A stretch of 8,722 nt of DNA, from assembly GCA_946887295.1 (NCBI GenBank), contig CAMPKP010000143.1, positions 1 to 8,722 of the forward strand. The letters are read 5' to 3'. The stretch is from an uncultured Gemmatimonadota bacterium. GTDB taxonomy: Bacteria; Gemmatimonadota; Gemmatimonadetes; Gemmatimonadales; GWC2-71-9. The notes beneath the pieces were generated by a model that worked only from the letters and a program-made list of their open reading frames with translations, had not been told where the DNA came from and made no database searches. The position numbers were made by a program, and so were the translations under genes. Positions 1 to 6,361 of the stretch are shown here, in pieces; the stretch's first letter is position 1, and the number at the start of each line of letters is the position of its first letter.

Positions 1-792
1 CTTGCCCTGCTCGAAGAGGTCGCGCACCCGGCTCGCGCCGACGCCCACGAACATCTCCACGAAGTCGGAGCCCGACATCGAGAAGAAGGGGCGCCCGGCC
101 TCACCCGCCACGGCCTTCGCGAGGAGCGTCTTGCCGGTGCCGGGAGGGCCGACCAACAGCGCGCCCTTGGGGAGGCGGCCGCCCAGCCGGGTGAACTTCT
201 GCGGGTCCTTGAGGAACTCGATGATCTCCTGGAGCTCGACCTTGGCCTCGTCGGCACCTGCCACGTCGGCGAACGTCACCTTCGGAGTGTCGCCCGCGAG
301 CAGCTTGGCCTTCGATTTCCCGAAGGCGAACGCGCGGCTGCCGCCGGCCTGAAGCTGGCGGAGCAGGAAGAACCACAGGCCGAGGATCACGATCCAGGGA
401 AGCGCCGCGATGATGATGGCGGTGATGCCCCCCTTGGGCTCCTTGGCCAGGATGGGCACGCCGGCGTCCTCGAGGCGCTTGATGAACGCCTCGCTGTTGG
501 CCACCGGCAGCAGCACGGTGAAGCTCTTGGCGGTCCGGCCGTCCTGGGTGACGGGCGCCCGGAAGTCACCCTCCAGGCGCTTGCCATCGAACACCTCCAC
601 CCTGGCGACGTTGCCCTGGTCGAGCTGGCGGCTGAACTCCGTGTAGGAGAACTCCTGGGTCGGATTCCGCTGGCGGCTCATCATCTGGAACAGCGCCAGC
701 GCCAGCAGCCCTACCAGCAGCCAGAGGGCCAGGTTCTTGCTCAGATTGCCCCAGTTGGTGCGAGGGGGGCGGGATGGGAGTCGGTCTGCCAT
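1..792 (-). CDS. ftsH: FtsH, membrane-bound AAA+ zinc metalloprotease (N-terminal part; runs off window)
   Basis: ATP-dependent protease of the inner membrane that extracts and degrades misassembled membrane proteins and short-lived regulators. Only the first 264 codons are present. Residues about 19-36 form the first membrane segment, about 40-120 the periplasmic domain, and about 122-144 the second membrane segment. The AAA+ module follows: the usual FtsH lead-in TFADVAG near 173-179, Walker A GPPGTGKT at 215-222, and the pore-loop region FVEMFVG at 244-250. Walker B, the second region of homology and the HEXXH zinc site would lie beyond the window edge, so proteolytic competence cannot be judged. 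The ATG directly follows the hpt stop (TAAATG, no gap), with only a weak GGA upstream, so translation is probably coupled to hpt. The position at the end of a tilS-hpt-ftsH run matches the order common in bacteria. Confidence 0.97.
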   Translation of the reverse strand, partial: MADRLPSRPPRTNWGNLSKNLALWLLVGLLALALFQMMSRQRNPTQEFSYTEFSRQLDQGNVARVEVFDGKRLEGDFRAPVTQDGRTAKSFTVLLPVANSEAFIKRLEDAGVPILAKEPKGGITAIIIAALPWIVILGLWFFLLRQLQAGGSRAFAFGKSKAKLLAGDTPKVTFADVAGADEAKVELQEIIEFLKDPQKFTRLGGRLPKGALLVGPPGTGKTLLAKAVAGEAGRPFFSMSGSDFVEMFVGVGASRVRDLFEQGK

Positions 793-1347
793 TTATTCCA
801 AGTCCGCGATGAACGGGAGATGACGGTAGTTCTCGGCATGGTCGAGTCCGTACCCGACCAGGAACGCCGGTGGGGCCTGGAAGCCCACGAACCGGAGCTC
901 GGGCCGTACCCCGGTGGCCAGTTGCTTGTCCAGGAGTGCGCAGATGGCCAGACTGCCCGGCCTTCGCTTGGCCAGCAGTGCCATCAGGCGCTCCAGGGTC
1001 TTGCCCGTATCAATAATATCCTCTACCAGCAGGATATGTTTGCCCTCCAGCCGGGTTTCCGGGTCGTAGAGAAGGCGGACGGTCCCGCTGGACGCCTTCC
1101 CGTTGCCGTACGAGCTCGCCACCAGGAAGTCGACTTGGATCGGACGCTCGATGGTCCGGACCAGATCGCTGAGGAAGATGAAGCTCCCCTTGAGGAGCCC
1201 CAGGACCAGCAGCTCGCCGTCCGGGTATGCCCGGGTGATCTCCGCCCCGAGCTCCCGGACCCGGGCCGCGATGGTGGACTCGTCGTAGACGATGGACTTG
1301 ACCGGCATGCCACCGGTCCGGCGCAGCACCTCAGGCGTGCTCAACAT
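793..1347 (-). CDS. hpt: Hypoxanthine phosphoribosyltransferase
   Basis: Cytoplasmic purine salvage enzyme that joins hypoxanthine (often guanine too) to PRPP, giving IMP or GMP. With the ATG at 1347 the product is 184 residues, close to the usual 175-185. Visible motifs: LKGS at 52-55 (PPi loop), the mobile loop SSYGNGKASSG at 78-88, the PRPP-binding signature VEDIIDTGKT at 108-117 with the expected catalytic Asp at 113, and GYGLDHAENYR at 165-175, which contacts base and metal. This start overlaps the 3' end of tilS by 17 bp and has GGAGG about 12 bases upstream. An internal ATG at 1308 (171 residues) also fits the family alignment, where MPVKSIVYDE would be the natural N-terminus, but it has a poorer ribosome site. 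The frame stays open to 1575 inside tilS, but that extension does not resemble the family. Confidence 0.95.
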   Translation of the reverse strand: MLSTPEVLRRTGGMPVKSIVYDESTIAARVRELGAEITRAYPDGELLVLGLLKGSFIFLSDLVRTIERPIQVDFLVASSYGNGKASSGTVRLLYDPETRLEGKHILLVEDIIDTGKTLERLMALLAKRRPGSLAICALLDKQLATGVRPELRFVGFQAPPAFLVGYGLDHAENYRHLPFIADLE

Positions 1348-2647
1348 CGACGCGCAGGGCCTCCGCTCCGGGGGGTGGTAGGAGGGCGTCCGACCGGCAC
1401 ACGCCGGGGATCCACACCACGAGATCCCGCGCGGTGACCACCGGCCAGTCGCCCCGGCTTCGACGGGGCACGCGGGCATCCTGAAAACAGCGGACCACCG
1501 GCCGACGGCCGGTGCCGGCGAGGGGACGAAGCCGGTCGCCCGGCACCCAGGTCCGTACCGCCAGGCCGGCCGCACCGAACCAGGCGGTGCGTCCGACCCG
1601 CTCCTGCCGATCGGGGGCCCGGTCCGGCCGCCAGCCGATCCGCCACTCGCCCCAGCTCGCCTCGCCGCTTCCCTCGAGCGTCAGCACGCCGGCGGGGGGC
1701 GGCACCGCTCCCCGGACGATCCGCAGCCGGCCGAACGCAAGCTCGGCACGCCACCCGCCGCCCAGGGGACATTCCCTGCCGCTCACCCCGGCCTCCACGA
1801 GCCGCAGCACGCTCACGGCGCGCCCGCTGCCCAGGGCGAAGCGGGCTCGCCTCGCGAGTGCGATCAGGACGGCTTGGGCCAGGGCTGAATCATAGGTGCC
1901 GAGAGGGGCGGCAGCAACGGAAATTCCTCCCTTCTCTACCCTGGGGTCGAGCCCGGGCAGCAGGTCGACCGCGTGGTCCCACGCGTCCCGATCCCGAGCC
2001 GCGTGAGCCCCCAGCCGGCCCAGTCTCGCATCCACTTCGGGCAGGCGCTTCCGGAGCAGCGGCAGCAGGTCGCAGCGGATCCACGAGCGCAGGTGCGCCG
2101 GATCGCTGTTGGCCGGATCGACCCACACCGGCAGGTCTCGCTCGCGGGCGTATCGGGCCAGCTCCAACCGGCGGAAAGGGAGCAGCGGCCGGACCAGGGC
2201 GCCGTTCACGGCGCGCATTCCGGCCAGTCCGCCGGGTCCCGAGCCCTCGAGGGCACGCATGAGCACGGTCTCGGCCTGATCGTCGGCGTGGTGCGCGGTG
2301 AAGACGATCGCGGCGCCGAGCCGCTCCCGCAGGCGGTGCAGCCAGGCGTAGCGTGCCTCGCGCGCGGAGGTCTCTCCGGCGCCCATCCCGAGCCCGAGCC
2401 GGGTCGTCTCGAAGGGAAGCCCCAGCCCCGCCGCGAATGCGGCTACCCGGCTCGCGACCGCGGCGCTTTCGGGATGAATGCCGTGGTCGGCGTGCGCGAC
2501 CACGAGGCCGAGGCGCTCGCCGGAGCAGCGGTGGAGAAGATCGAGCAGGACGGTGGAGTCGAGTCCGCCGGAAACGGCGACGAGCGCCGGGCCGCCGGGC
2601 AGCGCCAGCGACGCGAGATGCGCGCGGAACTCGTGGTGGAGATCCAT
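1331..2647 (-). CDS. tilS: tRNA(Ile)-lysidine synthetase TilS
   Basis: Modifies C34 of the CAU-anticodon tRNA-Ile to lysidine using ATP and lysine, so that it reads AUA instead of AUG. The product is 438 residues. The N-terminal PP-loop ATPase carries SGGLDS at 26-31, the HADHG segment at 52-56, and the conserved AHHADDQAET at 118-127. The family DPxN stretch is at 177-180, followed by an Arg-rich helix ending in LLP. Here that helix reads LRSWIR where most members have YxRNxIR, so the usual Asn is absent. A long divergent middle leads to a clear C-terminal TilS_C domain at about 365-420 (VPGDRLRPL, then WIPGVCRSD). The ATG at 2647 is chosen because the family N-terminus begins just there; upstream in-frame sequence runs into the divergent antiporter gene. 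No Shine-Dalgarno is visible. It is the first gene of the tilS-hpt-ftsH run. Confidence 0.95.
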   Translation of the reverse strand: MDLHHEFRAHLASLALPGGPALVAVSGGLDSTVLLDLLHRCSGERLGLVVAHADHGIHPESAAVASRVAAFAAGLGLPFETTRLGLGMGAGETSAREARYAWLHRLRERLGAAIVFTAHHADDQAETVLMRALEGSGPGGLAGMRAVNGALVRPLLPFRRLELARYARERDLPVWVDPANSDPAHLRSWIRCDLLPLLRKRLPEVDARLGRLGAHAARDRDAWDHAVDLLPGLDPRVEKGGISVAAAPLGTYDSALAQAVLIALARRARFALGSGRAVSVLRLVEAGVSGRECPLGGGWRAELAFGRLRIVRGAVPPPAGVLTLEGSGEASWGEWRIGWRPDRAPDRQERVGRTAWFGAAGLAVRTWVPGDRLRPLAGTGRRPVVRCFQDARVPRRSRGDWPVVTARDLVVWIPGVCRSDALLPPPGAEALRVDVEHA

Positions 2648-2664
2648 CGCCGGAAAGTTAACCC

Positions 2665-2695
2665 GTTGACACGCCTGCGGGACGGCCGATTTTTG
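2665..2695 (+). promoter_or_regulatory. Candidate promoter of the antiporter gene, placed for a leaderless GTG
   Basis: A perfect TTGACA lies at 2666-2671. Sixteen bases later is GATTTT at 2688-2693, which matches TATAAT at 3 of 6 positions. A start site seven bases beyond would fall on the GTG at 2700. The same bases can be read as a Bacteroidetes-type promoter: GTTG at 2665-2668, 19 bases, then GATTTTTG at 2688-2695 against the consensus TAnnTTTG. Both readings put transcription start at or next to the start codon. No experimental support is available and the -10 match is modest. Confidence 0.4.
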
Positions 2696-2699
2696 GCGG

Positions 2700-4859
2700 G
2701 TGAGCGATCCCCACGAGTTTCTCCGCAACCTGGCGCTGGTGCTGGGCACGGCCGCCGCCGCGACGATCGTCTTCCAGCGACTGCGTCAACCCGTCGTGTT
2801 CGGCTACATCATCGCCGGCATGATCGTGGGGCCGCACGTCCCCATCCCGCTCATGGCGGACGAGGGGATGGTCAGGATCCTCTCCGAGCTGGGCGTCATC
2901 CTGCTCATGTTCGCGCTCGGACTGGAGTTCAGCCTGGGGAAGCTGCTGCAGGTGGGGCGCACCGCGGCCGTCATCGCGGTGCTGCAGACCAGCGCGATGG
3001 TGGCGACCGGCTTCCTGGCGGGACAACTCTTCGGCTGGACCGTGCTCGAGAGCGTGTACGCCGGCGCGATCATCGCCATCTCCAGCACCACGATCATCGT
3101 GAAGGCCTTCAACGAGCAGCGGATCCGGGAGCGGTTCACCCGGATCGTCTTCGGCGTGCTCATCATGGAGGACCTGATCGCGATCTTCCTGCTCAGCACC
3201 CTGACCGCGCTTTCGGCCGGCGGCGGCGTCTCCGCCGGCGAGCTCCTGATGACCGCCGGCCGGCTCGCCGGCTTCCTCCTGGCGCTGCTCCTGATCGGCC
3301 TCCTCACGGTGCCCCGGCTGATTCGCGCCGTGGTCCGCCTGGACCGGCCGGAGACCACGATCGTGACCGCGATGGGCGTCTGCTTCGCCGCCGCCTACCT
3401 CGCCCTGATGTTCGACTATTCGGTGGCGCTGGGGGCGTTCCTCGCCGGCACACTGGTGGCGGAGTCCGGCGAGGAGATGGTGATCCAGCCGCTGGTCGAG
3501 CCGGTGCGCGACATGTTCGCCGCCATCTTCTTCGTCGCGGTGGGCATGCTGCTCGACCCTCGGCTCATCGCGGCGCACTGGGTGGAGGTGCTGGTGTTCA
3601 CGGTGCTCGTGATCGTCGGCAAGATCGTCTTCGTGAGCATCGGCGCGTTCCTGACGGGCTACGGCATCCGCACGTCGGTTCAGACCGGAATGAGTCTGGC
3701 CCAGATCGGAGAGTTCTCCTTCATCATCGCCGGAGTCGGATTGTCCACCGGTGCTACCCGCGATTTCCTCTACCCGATCGCCGTCGCGGTCTCCGCCATC
3801 ACCACGATGACCACGCCCTGGCTCATCCGAGCTGCGGGACCGGCGGCATCGTGGGTGGATCGCACACTGCCCCGCCCCATCCAGACCCTGGTCGGCCTCT
3901 ACGGCTCCTGGATGGCGAGCCTCCGGACCACCTCGCAGGATCGCACCCGCCTGTCGCGCGAGCGCCGGCTGGCGCGGCTGCTGGTGCTCGACGCCGTGCT
4001 CCTCGGGGCGATCGTCATGGGCCTCTCGCTCGGCCTCGACAGCGCGGTCGCCGCCCTCACCCGGCGAACCGAGCTCCCGGCGGAGACCGCGCGCCTCGTC
4101 GTGATTCTGGCGGCCGCCGCGCTGGCGGCGCCGCTCACGATCGGCCTGCTGCGGACCGTGCGTGGACTCGGTCAGGCCGTCGCCTTCCGGGCACTGCCGG
4201 CGCCCGCCAAGGGCGTGGATCTGGGCGCGGCGCCACGGCGGGCGTTCATGGTCACCTGGCAGCTCGTCGTGGTCGCGCTGATCGGGATCCCGTTGGTGGC
4301 GCTGACCCAGTCCTTCCTTCCGAGGCACGTCGCCCCCGCAATCCTCCTGGGCGCGCTGGGGATCCTTGCCGTCGCGTTCTGGCGCAGCGCCACCAATCTC
4401 CAGGGCCACACCCGGGCCGGCGCGGAGGTCATCGTGACCGCGCTGGGCAAGCAGATGGCAGGCAGCGCCGACACGGAGTCCGCTGAGCCGGGCTCGCGGC
4501 GGCGACGCGCGAGCGACAGCGGGGTGCAGGCCACGCTCGCGGCGGCACCCGAGCAGGCCCAGACCCTCGCGGGGATCTACGACCTGATTCCCGGCCTGGG
4601 CCGGCCGGTATCGGTGCAGATCAACGAGGGAGATTATGCCGCCGGGCGCTCGCTGGCGGAGCTCGACCTGCGCGACGCCACCGACGCCACCGTGCTGGTG
4701 ATCGTGCGGCCGGGCGAGTCCGTGGTGCTTCCCGTCGGGAGCGAGGTGCTGAGGCCGGGCGACGTTCTGGCGCTCGCCGGCGCGGAGGAGGCGGTGGGCA
4801 AGGCCAGGATCCTGTTGCGGTCCGGACCACCGGAAGGCACGGACCGCGGCCGCGGCTGA
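2700..4859 (+). CDS. CPA2-family (KefB-like) monovalent cation:proton antiporter with C-terminal RCK_C domain
   Basis: Predicted inner-membrane exchanger of K+ or Na+ for H+, acting in pH and ion homeostasis. The 719-residue product starts with a Na_H_Exchanger domain (about 10-383) of roughly a dozen membrane segments. Family landmarks are SSTTIIVKAF at 128-137, MEDLIAIF at 156-163 (the acidic pair E157-D158 sits where KefC has its QD motif), FFVAVGMLLDP at 277-287, and AQIGEFSFI at 334-342. A second block of about four hydrophobic segments follows (near 427-446, 464-485, 516-535, 544-561). A polar, Arg-rich linker (about 586-620) leads to a soluble RCK_C/TrkA-C domain at about 630-706. There is no GxGxxG nucleotide-binding RCK_N domain, unlike KefB/KefC. 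The GTG at 2700 is the only start compatible with the first membrane helix; no clear Shine-Dalgarno precedes it. Substrate ion cannot be decided from sequence. Confidence 0.9.
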   Translation: MSDPHEFLRNLALVLGTAAAATIVFQRLRQPVVFGYIIAGMIVGPHVPIPLMADEGMVRILSELGVILLMFALGLEFSLGKLLQVGRTAAVIAVLQTSAMVATGFLAGQLFGWTVLESVYAGAIIAISSTTIIVKAFNEQRIRERFTRIVFGVLIMEDLIAIFLLSTLTALSAGGGVSAGELLMTAGRLAGFLLALLLIGLLTVPRLIRAVVRLDRPETTIVTAMGVCFAAAYLALMFDYSVALGAFLAGTLVAESGEEMVIQPLVEPVRDMFAAIFFVAVGMLLDPRLIAAHWVEVLVFTVLVIVGKIVFVSIGAFLTGYGIRTSVQTGMSLAQIGEFSFIIAGVGLSTGATRDFLYPIAVAVSAITTMTTPWLIRAAGPAASWVDRTLPRPIQTLVGLYGSWMASLRTTSQDRTRLSRERRLARLLVLDAVLLGAIVMGLSLGLDSAVAALTRRTELPAETARLVVILAAAALAAPLTIGLLRTVRGLGQAVAFRALPAPAKGVDLGAAPRRAFMVTWQLVVVALIGIPLVALTQSFLPRHVAPAILLGALGILAVAFWRSATNLQGHTRAGAEVIVTALGKQMAGSADTESAEPGSRRRRASDSGVQATLAAAPEQAQTLAGIYDLIPGLGRPVSVQINEGDYAAGRSLAELDLRDATDATVLVIVRPGESVVLPVGSEVLRPGDVLALAGAEEAVGKARILLRSGPPEGTDRGRG

Positions 4860-4882
4860 CGCCGCCGGTCGCTTCAGCCGCG
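4851..4882 (+). terminator. Perfect inverted repeat overlapping the antiporter stop codon; possible terminator
   Basis: CGCGGCTGA (4851-4859) and TCAGCCGCG (4874-4882) are perfect 9-bp complements around a 14-base loop. The left arm contains the TGA stop. No run of T follows, so a classic Rho-independent terminator is not supported; it may be an RNA 3'-end stabiliser or a chance GC-rich repeat. Confidence 0.35.
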
Positions 4883-5202
4883 ACATCCGCGCGCGCTCCG
4901 CCTCCTGATCAGGGCGCGTCCCGGATCTCGACGTCCGACCCGCTGGACCCGGGTGATCCCGTGGCGATGCCGAAGGGTTGGCCGATCGAAGTTTTCCCCA
5001 TCTGCACCTTTCCACCTGCTCGACCTGCGGTCAGCCGTCACATTCCGGAGTCGCCTGCGATGCTGCGCGCGCCCCCTGTTATCTCCATCACAGAAGCCTG
5101 CCGCGCAGGCTACTAAGCTGGGCCGTCGGCGCTTCCGCGCCGGGGAAAGCCGCGCGCGTCTCTCATTCTGACTGACCCACCAGGTCCCAGGAGCAAACTC
5201 CC
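4883..5202. other. 320-bp intergenic region without a supportable gene, holding short hairpins
   Basis: Short frames here are GC-driven and have no credible ribosome sites or domain character. Visible structure: the 10-bp palindrome CCTGATCAGG at 4904-4913; a 7-bp perfect inverted repeat AGCCTGC/GCAGGCT with a 3-base loop at 5095-5111; and a 6-bp one, CGGCGC/GCGCCG, with a TTCC loop at 5127-5142. The last two would fall in the leader of the downstream DUF892 gene if transcription starts upstream of them. TACTAA at 5111-5116 is -10-like, but no -35 lies at the right distance. The promoter of the DUF892 gene should be in this region, but I cannot place it. Confidence 0.5.
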
Positions 5203-5715
5203 ATGAGCCTCGACTCCCTGCAGTCGCTGTTCCTGAACGAGCTGAAGGACGTCTATCACGCCGAGAAGCAGCTGCTCCGGGCACTCCCCCGGATGGCCAA
5301 GGCGGCGGAGTCCCCCGATCTCCAGGAGGCCTTCACTTCACACCTCAAGGAGACCGAGGGTCACGTCAAACGGTTGGAGCGGATCTTCAAGGACCTCGGC
5401 GAGGCGGCCCGTGGCAAGCGGTGCAAGGGCATGGAAGGCCTGATCGAGGAGGGCAAGGAGGTCCTGGAGGAGGACGGCGAAGGTCCGGTCATCGATGCGG
5501 CCCTGATCTCCGCCGCCCAGCGAGTGGAGCACTACGAGATCGCGGCCTACGGATGCCTTCGGACCTACGCGCAGCTCCTCGGGCTGGACAACGCGGTCGA
5601 GCTGCTCGCCCAGACCCTGGCCGAGGAGGAAGCCGCCGACGAGAAGCTCACCAGCATCGGCGAGCGCGGCGTCAACGCCGAGGCCGCGGCGGTCGGAGGT
5701 GAGCGCGAGGAGTAG
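5203..5715 (+). CDS. DUF892 / YciF-type ferritin-like stress protein
   Basis: A 170-residue, all-helical protein of the DUF892 (YciE/YciF) family, whose members adopt a four-helix ferritin-like bundle with a di-metal site and are often linked to stress responses; the biochemical role remains unclear. Family signatures are the N-terminal LFLNELKDVYHAEKQLLRALP (9-29), with candidate ligand E21; HLKETEGHVKRLE (47-59), with E50 and H54; RVEHYEIAAYG (107-117), with E109, H110 and E112; and LAEEEAADEKL (139-149), with E142 and E143. Ligand assignments follow family pattern and are not proven. Length is typical. The ATG at 5203 is preceded by AGGAG at 5189-5193 with 9-base spacing, one of the best ribosome sites in the window. 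It converges on the receiver gene downstream, with only 3 bp between the two stop codons. Confidence 0.92.
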   Translation: MSLDSLQSLFLNELKDVYHAEKQLLRALPRMAKAAESPDLQEAFTSHLKETEGHVKRLERIFKDLGEAARGKRCKGMEGLIEEGKEVLEEDGEGPVIDAALISAAQRVEHYEIAAYGCLRTYAQLLGLDNAVELLAQTLAEEEAADEKLTSIGERGVNAEAAAVGGEREE

Positions 5716-5722
5716 CGCTCAC
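5699..5722. terminator. Perfect 8-bp inverted repeat spanning both stops of convergent genes; candidate bidirectional terminator
   Basis: GTGAGCGC (5699-5706) and GCGCTCAC (5715-5722) are perfect complements around the 8-base loop GAGGAGTA. The DUF892 stop TAG (5713-5715) and the receiver-gene stop (5719-5721 on the minus strand) both lie within it. Such a symmetrical stem between convergent genes could act on both transcripts. No T-tract follows on either strand, so intrinsic termination would be weak. Confidence 0.45.
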
Positions 5723-6216
5723 GGCTCGTGGTGGCCCGAAGTGCGCCGGCGCGTGCGCTGGCTCGGCGCGTGGACCGAGGCCGGCGCCGCGCCGTGCCTG
5801 GGCGGGCCCACCAGCGCGACGAGGGCGCCGTAGAGGTCCGGGAATCGGATGGGCTTCAGCAGGATCGGCAGATCTCTGTAGCCGTGAAGCAGCTCGGCTG
5901 TGCCGGGATCGTTCAGGTCGGCCATGAGGATCGCGCGCAGGGTGGGGTCCGCGTCGAGTGCCCGCTCCAGCAGCTCACCTCCGTCCATCCCCGCCATCCC
6001 CAGGTCGGCAACGAGAACGCGGACGACCCGGGGGTGCTGCTGGATGAAGCGGAGCGCATCCGGTCCGCGGCGACAGCTCCTTGCCTGGTAGCCCAGCCCT
6101 CGAACCATACGGGTGACGGCAATGCGGTCGGGCTGATCATCGTCCACGACGAGGACGAGAGGCCCTGGATACAGCGGGGCGACCATGGCGCCCGGGGCGC
6201 CGGCGTGGTTGGGCAC
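5719..6216 (-). CDS. Stand-alone response-regulator receiver domain protein, degenerate switch residue
   Basis: A CheY-like receiver (REC) domain with no output domain. With the GTG at 6216 it is 165 residues. The acidic pocket is in LVVDDDQPDR (Asp 25-27), the phospho-acceptor is D71 in ADLGMAGMDG (normally DxxMPxMxG, so Pro is replaced by Ala), and the invariant Lys is K121 in LLKPI. The conserved Thr/Ser after strand 4 is replaced by Met (M98 in AILMADL), so the usual Thr-Tyr signalling switch is disrupted. After the domain comes a basic, Pro/Ala/His-rich tail of about 40 residues. Start choice: GTG 6216 has GGAGG four bases upstream, whereas the alternative ATG at 6186 has no ribosome site and abuts a strong palindrome. 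A TTG at 6264 is less likely. It lies downstream of the SGNH gene on the same strand, 145 bp away. Confidence 0.85.
   Translation of the reverse strand: MPNHAGAPGAMVAPLYPGPLVLVVDDDQPDRIAVTRMVRGLGYQARSCRRGPDALRFIQQHPRVVRVLVADLGMAGMDGGELLERALDADPTLRAILMADLNDPGTAELLHGYRDLPILLKPIRFPDLYGALVALVGPPRHGAAPASVHAPSQRTRRRTSGHHEP
6187..6201. repeat. 15-bp GC palindrome inside the receiver gene's 5' end
   Basis: GGCGCCC (6187-6193) and GGGCGCC (6195-6201) are perfect complements with a single central base. The element directly abuts the in-frame ATG at 6186. In RNA it would form a six-pair stem with a three-base loop just 5' of that ATG, which argues against initiation there unless the element is regulatory. 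Confidence 0.5.
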
Positions 6217-6326
6217 GAGGCCTCCATGAGGAGATCGGCCCTCGCCACGACGAGGGGGCTGCAATTGCTGCGATGTGAAATGCCGGCTGGCGCCCCGAGC
6301 GCCGCCGCTTCCCTTAACTAACCAAC

Positions 6327-6356
6327 GGCCCGCCCCGGGAGGCTGTGAGGCAGGCC
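6327..6356 (-). terminator. Possible hairpin terminator after the SGNH gene
   Basis: On the minus strand GGCCTGCC (6356-6349) can pair with GGCGGGCC (6334-6327), giving eight pairs including one G-U and a 14-base loop, starting 5 bases after the SGNH stop codon. The following minus-strand bases GTTGGTTAG are only moderately T-rich. A role in termination is possible but weakly supported. Confidence 0.3.
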
Positions 6357-6361
6357 ACCCT

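Noticed and set aside
1348..1575. N-terminal extension of hpt up to 1575
   Set aside because: Lies entirely within tilS, has no ribosome site, and adds 76 residues unlike any hypoxanthine phosphoribosyltransferase N-terminus.
1973..4486. 837-codon open frame on the plus strand across tilS and the antiporter gene
   Set aside because: It spans two divergent real genes in a shifted frame and is rich in Arg, Pro, Gly and His with no recognisable domain; a GC artefact.
2658..5015. 785-codon open frame on the minus strand opposite the antiporter gene
   Set aside because: Low-complexity, Arg/His/Asp/Gln-rich translation with no domain signature; a typical antisense shadow in GC-rich DNA with strong third-position bias. 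The opposite strand has unambiguous antiporter motifs.
4953..5175. Short open frames in the gap between the antiporter and DUF892 genes
   Set aside because: No Shine-Dalgarno, Arg/Ser/Cys-rich translations in competing frames, and no family character.
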